Part shown: positions 1-6,522 of the stretch, piece by piece
How the letters are laid out: each line of letters opens with the position of its first letter
Position numbering within the stretch: position 1 is the stretch's first letter
Assembly: GCA_003448835.1 (NCBI GenBank)
Contig: DLXM01000095.1
Location: forward strand, 1-7,975
Origin: Bacteroidota bacterium
GTDB lineage: Bacteria; Bacteroidota; Rhodothermia; Balneolales; HLUCCA01
Direction of reading: 5' to 3'
Length of the DNA stretch: 7,975 nt
Notes under the pieces: model-generated
Database searches by the model: none
What the model was told of the DNA's origin: nothing
What the model saw: only the letters and a program-made list of their open reading frames with translations
Made by a program: the position numbers and the translations under genes

Positions 1-598
1 TATCATTCGATTCTTGTCCCCAAACTGCTTTTTCACGTAATAAAATCTTCAATCCTGCATACGCAGCACCTAGGTCACCGGTTACACATATGGCATCACC
101 TGTTTGAGCACCTGATCGATACGCAATTTTTTCTTCAGAAACAGATCCATTTACTGTGATACTGATCACCAAGGAGCCCGGTGAAGCAGTTATATCACCG
201 CCAATAATGGGACTATTATATATATCACTTGCACGAATGAGTCCATCATAAAGGCTATGAATCATTTCTGTTGAAATTTTATTCGGGATACCAATAGAAA
301 TCATCAGGAATTCGGGTTTCCCGTTCATTGCCAAAATATCACTTACTGAAGCCGTAATAAGTTTATATCCCAAATGAGTAAGTGGAGTATAAGTAAGGTC
401 AAAGTCCACACCTTCAATAAAGGTTTCGGAAGAATACAATAAAAATTTCCCGTCAACACTTCTTACAACGGCGCAGTCATCACCAATACTTTTAACAAGT
501 TGACCAACCGAGTCACCCCGATCACCTAACTGTTTGGTGATGTCTTTAATAAGTCGGTAGCGTCCTGTTTCACTAACTGGAGTAAATTTTTGCTCCAT
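1..598 (-). CDS. thiL: Thiamine-monophosphate kinase ThiL, N-terminal 199 residues (cut by window edge)
   Basis: ThiL phosphorylates thiamine monophosphate with ATP to make thiamine diphosphate, the last step of cofactor synthesis in the cytoplasm. I translated the open frame from the ATG at 598 to the left edge. It covers about 60% of a protein that is usually about 320-350 residues. Family landmarks in order: GDDCAV (39-44), the phosphate/metal loop of the PurM/ThiL ATP-binding fold; SETFIEGVDFDL (57-68); SVSDILAMN (84-92); IIGGDIT (131-137); and CVTGDLGAAYAGL (171-183), which resembles Bacteroidota ThiL closely. The usual TDxxxEGxHF motif reads SETFIEGVDF here, so Asp is Glu and His is Asp. 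No Shine-Dalgarno sequence precedes the ATG; the upstream bases are AT-rich. The gene lies 51 bases beyond the terminator of the exb operon and is probably transcribed separately. Family assignment is firm; the missing C-terminus cannot be judged. Confidence 0.93.
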   Translation of the reverse strand, partial: MEQKFTPVSETGRYRLIKDITKQLGDRGDSVGQLVKSIGDDCAVVRSVDGKFLLYSSETFIEGVDFDLTYTPLTHLGYKLITASVSDILAMNGKPEFLMISIGIPNKISTEMIHSLYDGLIRASDIYNSPIIGGDITASPGSLVISITVNGSVSEEKIAYRSGAQTGDAICVTGDLGAAYAGLKILLREKAVWGQESND

Positions 599-648
599 AA
601 ATTTAAAATTCGATCAGAATGAAATTAATATCTGGGTCTGAATACCAT

Positions 649-686
649 AAAACAAAAAAGGCCACCCATAAATAATGAGCGGCCTT
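649..686 (-). terminator. Intrinsic terminator after exbD2
   Basis: Read on the minus strand, 686-675 (AAGGCCGCTCAT) pairs with 669-658 (ATGGGTGGCCTT) around the five-base loop TATTT. This is a 12-bp stem in RNA with two G-U wobbles. It runs straight into TTTTTTGTTTT (659-649). On the plus strand the two wobbles become A-C mismatches, so the structure fits minus-strand transcripts best. It lies 22 bases past the exbD2 stop and closes the exb operon. Confidence 0.9.
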
Positions 687-708
687 CAAATTTACGGATA
701 AACTTTGA

Positions 709-1155
709 TTATTGCAGTCTTCTCGTTGAGTAATTGATTTGCAATGTGCCAGCTTGCCGTAGCTCTTGCTGAACATCGGTAACAATACCCATTTCGGACT
801 CACGATCAACTCGCAACGAAACGATTAGTTTTGGTTGTTCGAGTAGTTTATCATACATAATTCGGCGGATAAAGCTTATTTCTTCGATAAGTGCATCGTC
901 GATTTGGACTCTTGTATCACCGAATGTGTTAGCACCCAGTACCATTGGACCTACATACAGATAACTGACCAATCGTTTTTGTTCGATTTTTTCAATGTTT
1001 TCTGCACGAGTAAGTTCCACACGCACTTGCAGTGTAACTTCACGCAATACGGTTGTAACCATGAAGAAGATCAGGAGCATAAATACGATATCCGGCAATG
1101 CGGTCGTAGGTACTTCCTGCTTAGTCTTGGCGTTCTTTTTCTTAAACTTTGACAT
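709..1155 (-). CDS. exbD: ExbD/TolR-type biopolymer transport protein, second paralogue (ExbD2)
   Basis: A 148-residue stator/rotor subunit of a proton-driven ExbB-ExbD motor, with one membrane helix and a periplasmic domain. The basic cytoplasmic start MSKFKKK is followed by a helix at about 20-38 that carries the key proton-pathway aspartate in LPDIVFMLLIFF (Asp22; compare Asp25 of E. coli ExbD). The periplasmic part includes RLVSYLYVG (61-69), LIVSLRVD (110-117) and MGIVTDVQQELR (122-133), and ends in INYSTRR, a tail I recall from Bacteroidota ExbD proteins. The start is supported by AAGGA (1164-1168) eight bases upstream, which overlaps the exbD1 stop TAA. Only 11 bases separate the two exbD genes, so they are probably translationally linked. 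It is last in the operon. Whether it serves TonB-like, Tol-like or another transport cannot be told from sequence. Confidence 0.93.
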   Translation of the reverse strand: MSKFKKKNAKTKQEVPTTALPDIVFMLLIFFMVTTVLREVTLQVRVELTRAENIEKIEQKRLVSYLYVGPMVLGANTFGDTRVQIDDALIEEISFIRRIMYDKLLEQPKLIVSLRVDRESEMGIVTDVQQELRQAGTLQINYSTRRLQ

Positions 1156-1166
1156 AGATTCGTTCC

Positions 1167-1730
1167 TTAGTTACTTCCGGGATCGGGTTCTGCGATAGAA
1201 ACGTTCATTGGGTAGACCTTGCGAATTTCGTCATCAGACGGACTGGCCAAAGATGCAGAATAGCGATCGTAACTGACCCCAAATCTTCTCATACTTTCAG
1301 CATCGCGTAATTCCTTGTAAGAACCACGGACTTCATCCAACATTCTGATATACATCTCATAAGGTGTTTGACGGTCTGTTTTAATCGAAACAATTGCAGC
1401 CAGTGGAGAAACAGATAAGTTCTCATCATTAGCACGGTTTGCATTGTCAACAAAGTTGGCAACACGCTCTCGCACTTCAGTTACAGCTGCGGGTCGTTCG
1501 TTAATCAGAATCATTCCTTGTGAGTTCACAAGTATCTTCAATAAATTACGTTCGCGGATAGGTGGTGGTGGTGCAGTATCATCCGGTGGCGGAGGAAGTA
1601 CAAGACCAATACCTGTGTCCACGTCAATCGTAGATACAACCAGGAAGAAAATCAGCAAAAGGAAGGCCATGTCGGCGAGCGACGAAGATGGTATCTCCGC
1701 AGATTCTCGACCTCTTTTCTTTTTGAACAT
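1167..1730 (-). CDS. exbD: ExbD/TolR-type biopolymer transport protein, first paralogue with proline-rich neck (ExbD1)
   Basis: A 187-residue ExbD family protein, longer than E. coli ExbD (about 141). After the basic start MFKKKRGRES comes one membrane helix at about 18-34, LADMAFLLLIFFLVVS, with the proton-pathway aspartate at Asp20. Just outside the membrane are two tetraproline runs (46-49 and 54-57), then the periplasmic domain beginning RNLLKILVNSQG (61-72). The C-terminal third is an extension ending DEIRKVYPMNVSIAEP (167-182), which resembles ExbD proteins of Bacteroidota. It differs enough from ExbD2 in length, neck and C-terminus that the two are probably not interchangeable. AGGA lies four bases and AAGG nine bases before the ATG. 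It starts 19 bases after the small membrane protein gene. Family membership is firm; the partner it energises is unknown. Confidence 0.92.
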   Translation of the reverse strand: MFKKKRGRESAEIPSSSLADMAFLLLIFFLVVSTIDVDTGIGLVLPPPPDDTAPPPPIRERNLLKILVNSQGMILINERPAAVTEVRERVANFVDNANRANDENLSVSPLAAIVSIKTDRQTPYEMYIRMLDEVRGSYKELRDAESMRRFGVSYDRYSASLASPSDDEIRKVYPMNVSIAEPDPGSN

Positions 1731-1749
1731 AGATTCCTGCCTTCAGTTT

Positions 1750-2022
1750 TTAAAATTTAAATGAGCTTCTCAGACCACCCATAAAAATGAGTACCACCAT
1801 TAGAACAATCATTACTAAAAAGGTGATCAGAGCTGACTCTGTCATATTACCAGTTACACCAAAGGTGACTCCAAATAGTGCAAATGGAAGGAATATGATC
1901 GCAATTTTTGACCATTCGTGTTTGCCACTAGCAACGTTCTTTACTCCGAACACTACAATTAACAACACGCTGATTCCCAAAAGAACCAGTGATCCGGTCA
2001 GTGCAATTTCTACTATACCCAT
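1750..2022 (-). CDS. Small three-helix membrane protein encoded within the exb operon, function unknown
   Basis: A 90-residue protein that I cannot assign to a named family. It is almost entirely hydrophobic, with three likely membrane helices at about 4-26, 38-57 and 63-83. A short polar loop (GKHEWSK, 33-39) joins the first two and GNMTES (58-63) the others; the end RSSFKF is basic. By the positive-inside rule the loop at 27-39 and the C-terminus would be cytoplasmic only if the topology is irregular, so topology is uncertain. The ATG has AAGGA (2028-2032) five bases upstream. The gene is 31 bases after exbB and 19 before exbD1, on the same strand, with no terminator or promoter seen between. 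Its place inside the operon suggests an assembly factor, lipid-like filler or extra subunit of the ExbB-ExbD motor; this is inference. I recall similar small ORFs at this place in other Bacteroidota but cannot verify it here. Confidence 0.85.
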   Translation of the reverse strand: MGIVEIALTGSLVLLGISVLLIVVFGVKNVASGKHEWSKIAIIFLPFALFGVTFGVTGNMTESALITFLVMIVLMVVLIFMGGLRSSFKF

Positions 2023-2053
2023 TGTTATCCTTAGTTAAAAATTGACTTTCTAA

Positions 2054-2770
2054 TTATTTAGACTTAGCGGCTGCTTCTTCTGGTGAAAGAATTGGCTTAC
2101 CACGCTCCATTAATGCAATAGAGTCGATAAGTACGATAGAACTTTCTTCCATCTCAACTACAAGTCGATCAATTTTAGATACACAATAGTTATAACCAAT
2201 TTGAAGGATAATACCACCAAGTAGACCCGCAACTGTGGTCAACAAAGCAACTTTAATACCACCGGCTACCAACGAAGGAGAAATGTCACCTGCTGCTTCA
2301 ATAGCATCGAAGGCGATGATCATACCCACAACGGTTCCGGTAAACCCGAACATCGGTGCCAAGGCGATAAATAATGAAATCCAAACAATTCCTCTTTCAA
2401 GGAAGCTCATTTCAATTGAGCCATAAGCGGTAATTGCTTTTTCCGCTGCTTCGATACCTTCATCAGCTCTTAGCAATCCAGCTTGGAATACAGAAGCTAC
2501 AGGACCACGTGTTCGTGAACACAGTTCCTCGGCTGCTTCTATTCCACCGTTTTGCAGTGCATCTTTTACATCGAGAATAAATTTACGGGTGTTGATATCG
2601 GCACGGTTAAGTGTGATAACCCTCTCCAAAAAGATTGCAAGACCGATGATCACACAGACCAATACCGGCCACATAAATTCGCCACCTTCGTTGAAATAAT
2701 ATACAAGTAAGTTGAACAGACCTTCGTCCACTCCGGCTTGCATAAGTAGGGTTCCAAATGACAAGGACAT
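2054..2770 (-). CDS. exbB: MotA/TolQ/ExbB family proton channel protein
   Basis: A 238-residue inner-membrane subunit. In known complexes a pentamer of ExbB/TolQ surrounds an ExbD/TolR dimer and uses proton flow to drive movement. Three membrane helices are visible: about 33-50 (MWPVLVCVIIGLAIFLER), 128-152 and 168-192. The conserved core is present: APMFGFTGTVVGMIIAF (139-155) with the GTxxG turn, and GGIKVALLTTVAGLLGG (170-186) with the pore-facing threonines Thr178/Thr179. Between helices 1 and 2 is the usual cytoplasmic domain (GGIEAAEELC, ARGPVAS-like SRTRGPVAS). Length is typical. GGAG (2776-2779) lies five bases before the ATG. It is first in the operon with the small membrane protein and two exbD genes, and has its own promoter in the spacer upstream. 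ExbB and TolQ cannot be separated reliably on sequence; MotA is excluded by length and by the ExbD partners. Confidence 0.94.
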   Translation of the reverse strand: MSLSFGTLLMQAGVDEGLFNLLVYYFNEGGEFMWPVLVCVIIGLAIFLERVITLNRADINTRKFILDVKDALQNGGIEAAEELCSRTRGPVASVFQAGLLRADEGIEAAEKAITAYGSIEMSFLERGIVWISLFIALAPMFGFTGTVVGMIIAFDAIEAAGDISPSLVAGGIKVALLTTVAGLLGGIILQIGYNYCVSKIDRLVVEMEESSIVLIDSIALMERGKPILSPEEAAAKSK

Positions 2771-2822
2771 AGATACTCCAGTTTATCGTTTGTTTGTTAT
2801 CTGACTATGATTTAATGAATGA

Positions 2823-2888
2823 ATGCAAAATTATAGATGATTTTATACAAAATTCAAAGTATGAACTCATCTATTATTCATTTTGCAT
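2823..2888. repeat. Long interrupted dyad overlapping the exbB promoter
   Basis: On the plus strand ATGCAAAAT (2823-2831) is the exact reverse complement of ATTTTGCAT (2880-2888), and ATAGATGA (2833-2840) of TCATCTAT (2867-2874). One unpaired base on the left faces five on the right. Inside, 2841-2848 and 2859-2866 add six pairs out of eight. The predicted exbB -10 box lies in the left arm and the -35 box in the central loop. No T-tract follows on either strand, so it does not look like an intrinsic terminator. Confidence 0.75.
2830..2857 (-). promoter_or_regulatory. Probable promoter of the exb operon
   Basis: On the minus strand a -35 box TTGAAT (2857-2852) and a perfect -10 box TATAAT (2835-2830) are separated by 16 bases. 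Transcription would begin near 2823, giving a leader of about 50 bases before the exbB ATG at 2770. A second TATAAT further upstream (2925-2920) has no convincing -35 box at normal spacing. The site lies within a long dyad that could be an operator. Confidence 0.6.
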
Positions 2889-2947
2889 ATACAATTATTG
2901 TACTGAGCGCATTTTAAGAATTATACAAGCCTTTTCAAAGCATGAAT
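2839..2947. repeat. Two direct copies of a motif upstream of exbB
   Basis: On the plus strand TTATACAA-(2)-TTCAAAG-T-ATGAA occupies 2843-2865 and TTATACAA-(5)-TTCAAAG-C-ATGAA occupies 2921-2946. The copies share 20 bases in three blocks and differ by a three-base spacer change and one substitution. They begin about 80 bases apart. Each contains on the minus strand the small dyad TTCA-N5-TGAA. The copy near exbB overlaps the predicted -35 box. Confidence 0.6.
2890..2902. promoter_or_regulatory. Perfect 13-base palindrome, possible operator
   Basis: TACAAT-T-ATTGTA is a perfect dyad with a one-base centre. It lies 32 bases upstream of the predicted exbB -35 box, between the two copies of the duplicated motif, and so could bind a dimeric regulator. 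The region is very AT-rich, so chance is a real alternative. Confidence 0.35.
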
Positions 2948-2972
2948 GTTCAAACTTTGTTAATTCTTTTAA

Positions 2973-5900
2973 TCAAAATGTCGCAGTGACCGTAATACGT
3001 ACCGTTTGAAACGGTCTTCTGCCTTGAATTGTGCGTCCATCGTACTGAATTGACGACCGAACCCAATCACTATTTTGAAGCTGAACACCAAAATTCCATA
3101 ACCAAGATTGCCCTAATCCGGACCCATTGGTCATTTCATACGCTAAATTTTGATTTAAATCACTATTTGTTGCCATATCTCTGAATTCAATCCGGTACAG
3201 TGCTCTTAGTTTTTCTAAAATGTAAAAATTTCCATCAGACGTGATATTAAATAACCGGACTTCGGACCCATTTACTTCTTTTTTCCTACCAAATGTAGTT
3301 CGAATTCCAACATTTGACCCCGAATTCAGATATATATTCATTCCCGGAGCGACACTCCAACCATCTATTTCGAAGTTTCGACTTGAAATCCCATCACTTG
3401 AATTCATCTTTTTCATCATCAACATCTCATTCCCAACCTGTATTCTCTGAGGAAAACGATATTCCACAATCACCATTTTTTCATCCAGATGATTCTGTTC
3501 AAAACCATTCAATTGCCTGATCATTCCCTTTCGCAAATTTGATCTTAACCGGATATTCCATTCCGGAATTCGTTTAAAAAATTGTAGTTCCTGTTGCCAA
3601 TTCATTGACCCATTAACCGTCTCATCCTCATTTCTTAATGCACCTTTTTTCAAAAAATATACTTCAGAAATGTCACGGGTCTCACTCTGTTCTCTTATGT
3701 CAATAATCGAATTATAGGTGGTATTAGCTAAAATCTGCGTAAAAGTGTTTTCATTTCTCCAATTTGGAAACCATCGTATAAAATCAAGATTTACATTCCA
3801 TCTCGCTTGCAACGACACAACAGGAATCACCTCATCCGATGGCAATAATTGCCTGATAAACTCCCCTTCATTTGGATTTTGCTCAGGAAAAAACTCCTCG
3901 ATTTGTCTTACACCATCATTATTTAAATCAATCCACACAAATTGCCCAAATTCAGACCCAACTTCTAAATAAGTCTCCTGCAATAAGGACCGACTTTCAG
4001 TCATAACATCATAAAGAATCGAGTTTTGGATGGAGTTTCTAAGGAATCCAAAAACGGTCGACGAACGCACTGCGACGCCATTTACGTCACCAAGTCCGAA
4101 CCTGCTGGCATACTCCGAATCAGGCCTGGAGGCCTGATATGCGACCCTTGTATCTGTACTGAGTTGTGAGGAATGTGTATATCGTAACTGTATTTCGGGT
4201 GATTGAATCTGGTAACTTGGATGTAATCTTCCATCTAAAACTTCTTTTTCAATTCGAAATCCATAGCGTAGCGCAACATTCATCCCATTTTTCAAATAAA
4301 AACTCAAGGCAGGAGAAATTTCTTCATATTTATTACCACGAACCAACGAGTCGGAAACCAGAACACCTGATTGTTCATATAATTCAGAGATATAATTTAT
4401 CTGAGGTGAAATAGTGACTAACTTTGTGCTAATGTCATATCCTCCAGATCCTGAAAAATCAGAAATTAAAATAGTTGGATTTTCATCTGCCCCTTTAGAT
4501 GATAAACTTCCATAGTTTGCGATAAGATATGGTGCATTTTCCTCACGGGAATTGATTAAAACATCATTTCTTGTACCCTTTCGAAGAGTACGATCGAGTT
4601 TTTGCCAGTTGTATTTGAATACCGACTGTTCCGCAAAGTTAAATGTACTCCCAGCAAAATATCGGTGCTCATTGGATAATGCATCTTCTCTTAATCCCCA
4701 GAGATAATCGTATTCAACATTTCTGACACGATCAAAAAACTGATAATTCTCACCCGTGAATTCAAATCCTGCAACTAAATCCATTTTTCCCAGGTAGACA
4801 TCTTGCCCCGTTAATTCGATTTTATTGATGAGCATTTGATCTTGAACTTCATCAACCTGACGCGATAAACGATTCTGATTTAAACTACTTCCCGACCATT
4901 CAGATGATATTTTTAATCCATCCAGAATTTTTGCACTACCCCGTACAGCAAGAATGCTTGTTTTTTGTGGACCTAAAAGTTGACGATATGGTTCATAATT
5001 ACCATTTCCGAACCCTACCCATTCATAAATTATTCCATTTACATTGGTACCGATGCGACGATAACTCCCTTTTCCCATTCCGACATTTGAAAAAGTAACT
5101 CTAAAATAACCTGATCGATCACCGGGGATGTGTCTATAGATAACAGATTGAACACCATTTATGAGTGTATCGACGCGGGTGTACAATATGTATGGCGAAT
5201 CAGGACGATATCCAACCGAGTCCGCCCCCGAAATTCGCATTGCATTCTGATCTGTCCCTGCGTTTCTGATAATCTCGAGTTCTTCATCTGTTAATGTACT
5301 GGCATCACCGAAATTAATGTTGTCTGACTCCTGGATATATGTGGCACCAACTTCAACCCTACCGGATTTATCGATTTTTTGGTCAGTTTCGAAGGCCATC
5401 AATGAACGAGTGTATGAATTGCTCAAATACTGATACTCTACCCTGATTGCGTGAGAGTTTCTGATGATGCGACGACTGGTGAATGTAATTTCACCCAAAC
5501 TGTAATCAATTACATAATCAAGATCTTCACCTCTTTGCAATAAAAAACCATCCAAATAAACATTTTCAGTACCGGCGACAACAGTAATAAATTGCTCGTT
5601 TCTGGATCCGGTTAATCGATACGGACCTTGTATCCCATTTCTACCGCTAAATTCCATTGCGTGAAAAGTTCCACGTTGAACTGAAAGTACTGCTGTGTTA
5701 GCGCCCAATAAATTCGTAGTTGAATTGGCAACGGCACCTTGTAATCGGCGACGGACATGAACAATCTGGCTACGATTCAGATTTACATCCACATCCCCCA
5801 ATTGGACATTAGCTACAGGTGAATTTACCCGGATGTAAACCTGATCAAATTCACGAAGATTTTGTGTAGTCCCTTCCGGTTGTATTATGGAATTCTGATC

Positions 5901-6458
5901 TGAAATTGCTGCCGAAATGTAAACTTCATCGGTTAAATATCCTTGGAGATCAAATCGAAGGCTACTTTCCAAACCGGGATCCCGGGTATTTCCGACAATG
6001 ATACCTCTGGTTAAGCTTCCAGAGGACGTAAGTCTATCGTTAGTAGATGAGCCTTCGATCCCATTTATATTTTGGCGGACATCTGGTAAAGACAGGCTAT
6101 CCTGAAATGATGTGATTTCTAATGGATCATCATTTAATCGAAAAATTCGGGGTAATGAAATTGGATAATAATTCCATTTTATAGTCAGTGCAATTGGTAA
6201 CGAGGTCCACTCACTTGGCCATCGGAACGTAAATAACGCCGATTTTTTATCAAATGAATAGAATTCGGCAGATAAAAGGGTGTCTGCGTGAGAAACCTGG
6301 ATACTCTCCTCAACGGTTAAATAGTCAAGAACAACTGTGTTATCGGTAGGCGTTAAGACAAATGATTGCGAACGGGATGGTAATTCTCCATAAGCATCTG
6401 AAACGCAAATCGTCAAAAGCAACATCCAAAAGATATATATTCTGACAGATTTGGGCAT
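2973..6458 (-). CDS. Large predicted outer-membrane beta-barrel protein, FCB-type family of unknown function
   Basis: A predicted exported protein of 1161 residues. The frame opens at a TTG (6515), but that codon is inside the rplI terminator; the ATG at 6458 gives a clean signal peptide: basic MPKSVR, a hydrophobic core, and an AYG/E cleavage site after residue 24. Blocks I recall from large barrel proteins of FCB bacteria follow: GSLTRGIIVGN (147-157), ISDQNSIIQPEGTTQNLREF (185-204), QLGDVDVN (219-226), then GTENVYLDGFLLQRGEDLDY (296-315) leading into YSLGEITF. An EF-hand-like calcium loop, DLNNDGVRQIEE, lies at 844-855. The C-terminal part alternates polar and apolar residues and ends in VRITVTATF, whose terminal Phe is typical of BAM-inserted barrels. 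I see no cysteine in the mature protein. No Shine-Dalgarno sequence precedes the ATG. It shows no TonB box or plug that I can identify, so it is not called a TonB-dependent receptor. A distant relation to SprA-like secretion proteins is possible but unproven. Confidence 0.82.
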   Translation of the reverse strand: MPKSVRIYIFWMLLLTICVSDAYGELPSRSQSFVLTPTDNTVVLDYLTVEESIQVSHADTLLSAEFYSFDKKSALFTFRWPSEWTSLPIALTIKWNYYPISLPRIFRLNDDPLEITSFQDSLSLPDVRQNINGIEGSSTNDRLTSSGSLTRGIIVGNTRDPGLESSLRFDLQGYLTDEVYISAAISDQNSIIQPEGTTQNLREFDQVYIRVNSPVANVQLGDVDVNLNRSQIVHVRRRLQGAVANSTTNLLGANTAVLSVQRGTFHAMEFSGRNGIQGPYRLTGSRNEQFITVVAGTENVYLDGFLLQRGEDLDYVIDYSLGEITFTSRRIIRNSHAIRVEYQYLSNSYTRSLMAFETDQKIDKSGRVEVGATYIQESDNINFGDASTLTDEELEIIRNAGTDQNAMRISGADSVGYRPDSPYILYTRVDTLINGVQSVIYRHIPGDRSGYFRVTFSNVGMGKGSYRRIGTNVNGIIYEWVGFGNGNYEPYRQLLGPQKTSILAVRGSAKILDGLKISSEWSGSSLNQNRLSRQVDEVQDQMLINKIELTGQDVYLGKMDLVAGFEFTGENYQFFDRVRNVEYDYLWGLREDALSNEHRYFAGSTFNFAEQSVFKYNWQKLDRTLRKGTRNDVLINSREENAPYLIANYGSLSSKGADENPTILISDFSGSGGYDISTKLVTISPQINYISELYEQSGVLVSDSLVRGNKYEEISPALSFYLKNGMNVALRYGFRIEKEVLDGRLHPSYQIQSPEIQLRYTHSSQLSTDTRVAYQASRPDSEYASRFGLGDVNGVAVRSSTVFGFLRNSIQNSILYDVMTESRSLLQETYLEVGSEFGQFVWIDLNNDGVRQIEEFFPEQNPNEGEFIRQLLPSDEVIPVVSLQARWNVNLDFIRWFPNWRNENTFTQILANTTYNSIIDIREQSETRDISEVYFLKKGALRNEDETVNGSMNWQQELQFFKRIPEWNIRLRSNLRKGMIRQLNGFEQNHLDEKMVIVEYRFPQRIQVGNEMLMMKKMNSSDGISSRNFEIDGWSVAPGMNIYLNSGSNVGIRTTFGRKKEVNGSEVRLFNITSDGNFYILEKLRALYRIEFRDMATNSDLNQNLAYEMTNGSGLGQSWLWNFGVQLQNSDWVRSSIQYDGRTIQGRRPFQTVRITVTATF

Positions 6459-6487
6459 AGGATAGATCACGAATCCGGGTTTTGGAC

Positions 6488-6522
6488 AAAAAAAAAGGAG
6501 ATTGAAATAAATCAATCTCCTT
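6488..6522 (-). terminator. Intrinsic terminator after rplI
   Basis: On the minus strand AAGGAGATTGA (6522-6512) and TCAATCTCCTT (6505-6495) form a perfect 11-bp stem around a six-base loop, followed by an unbroken run of nine T (6496-6488, the first two being in the stem). It begins 25 bases after the rplI stop and closes the ribosomal-protein operon. Only 29 bases separate it from the ATG of the barrel gene. Confidence 0.95.

Noticed and set aside
599..655. Promoter for thiL (TTGTTT at 650-655 and TATTAA at 625-630 on the minus strand)
   Set aside because: The -35 box is poor, it sits in the T-tract of the terminator, and the spacer is 19 bases. thiL must be transcribed from somewhere, but this match is too weak to list.
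2794..3009. Plus-strand 71-codon frame in the spacer between the barrel gene and exbB
   Set aside because: It overlaps the end of the barrel gene, has no convincing ribosome site, and its sequence is explained by AT-rich regulatory DNA.
2973..6458. Calling the large barrel a TonB-dependent receptor because it lies beside exbB-exbD
   Set aside because: I see no TonB box or plug domain, and the conserved N-terminal blocks do not match that family.
6459..6515. N-terminal extension of the barrel protein beginning at TTG 6515
   Set aside because: The TTG lies inside the stem of the rplI terminator, the extra 19 residues spoil the signal peptide, and the ATG at 6458 gives a normal signal sequence.
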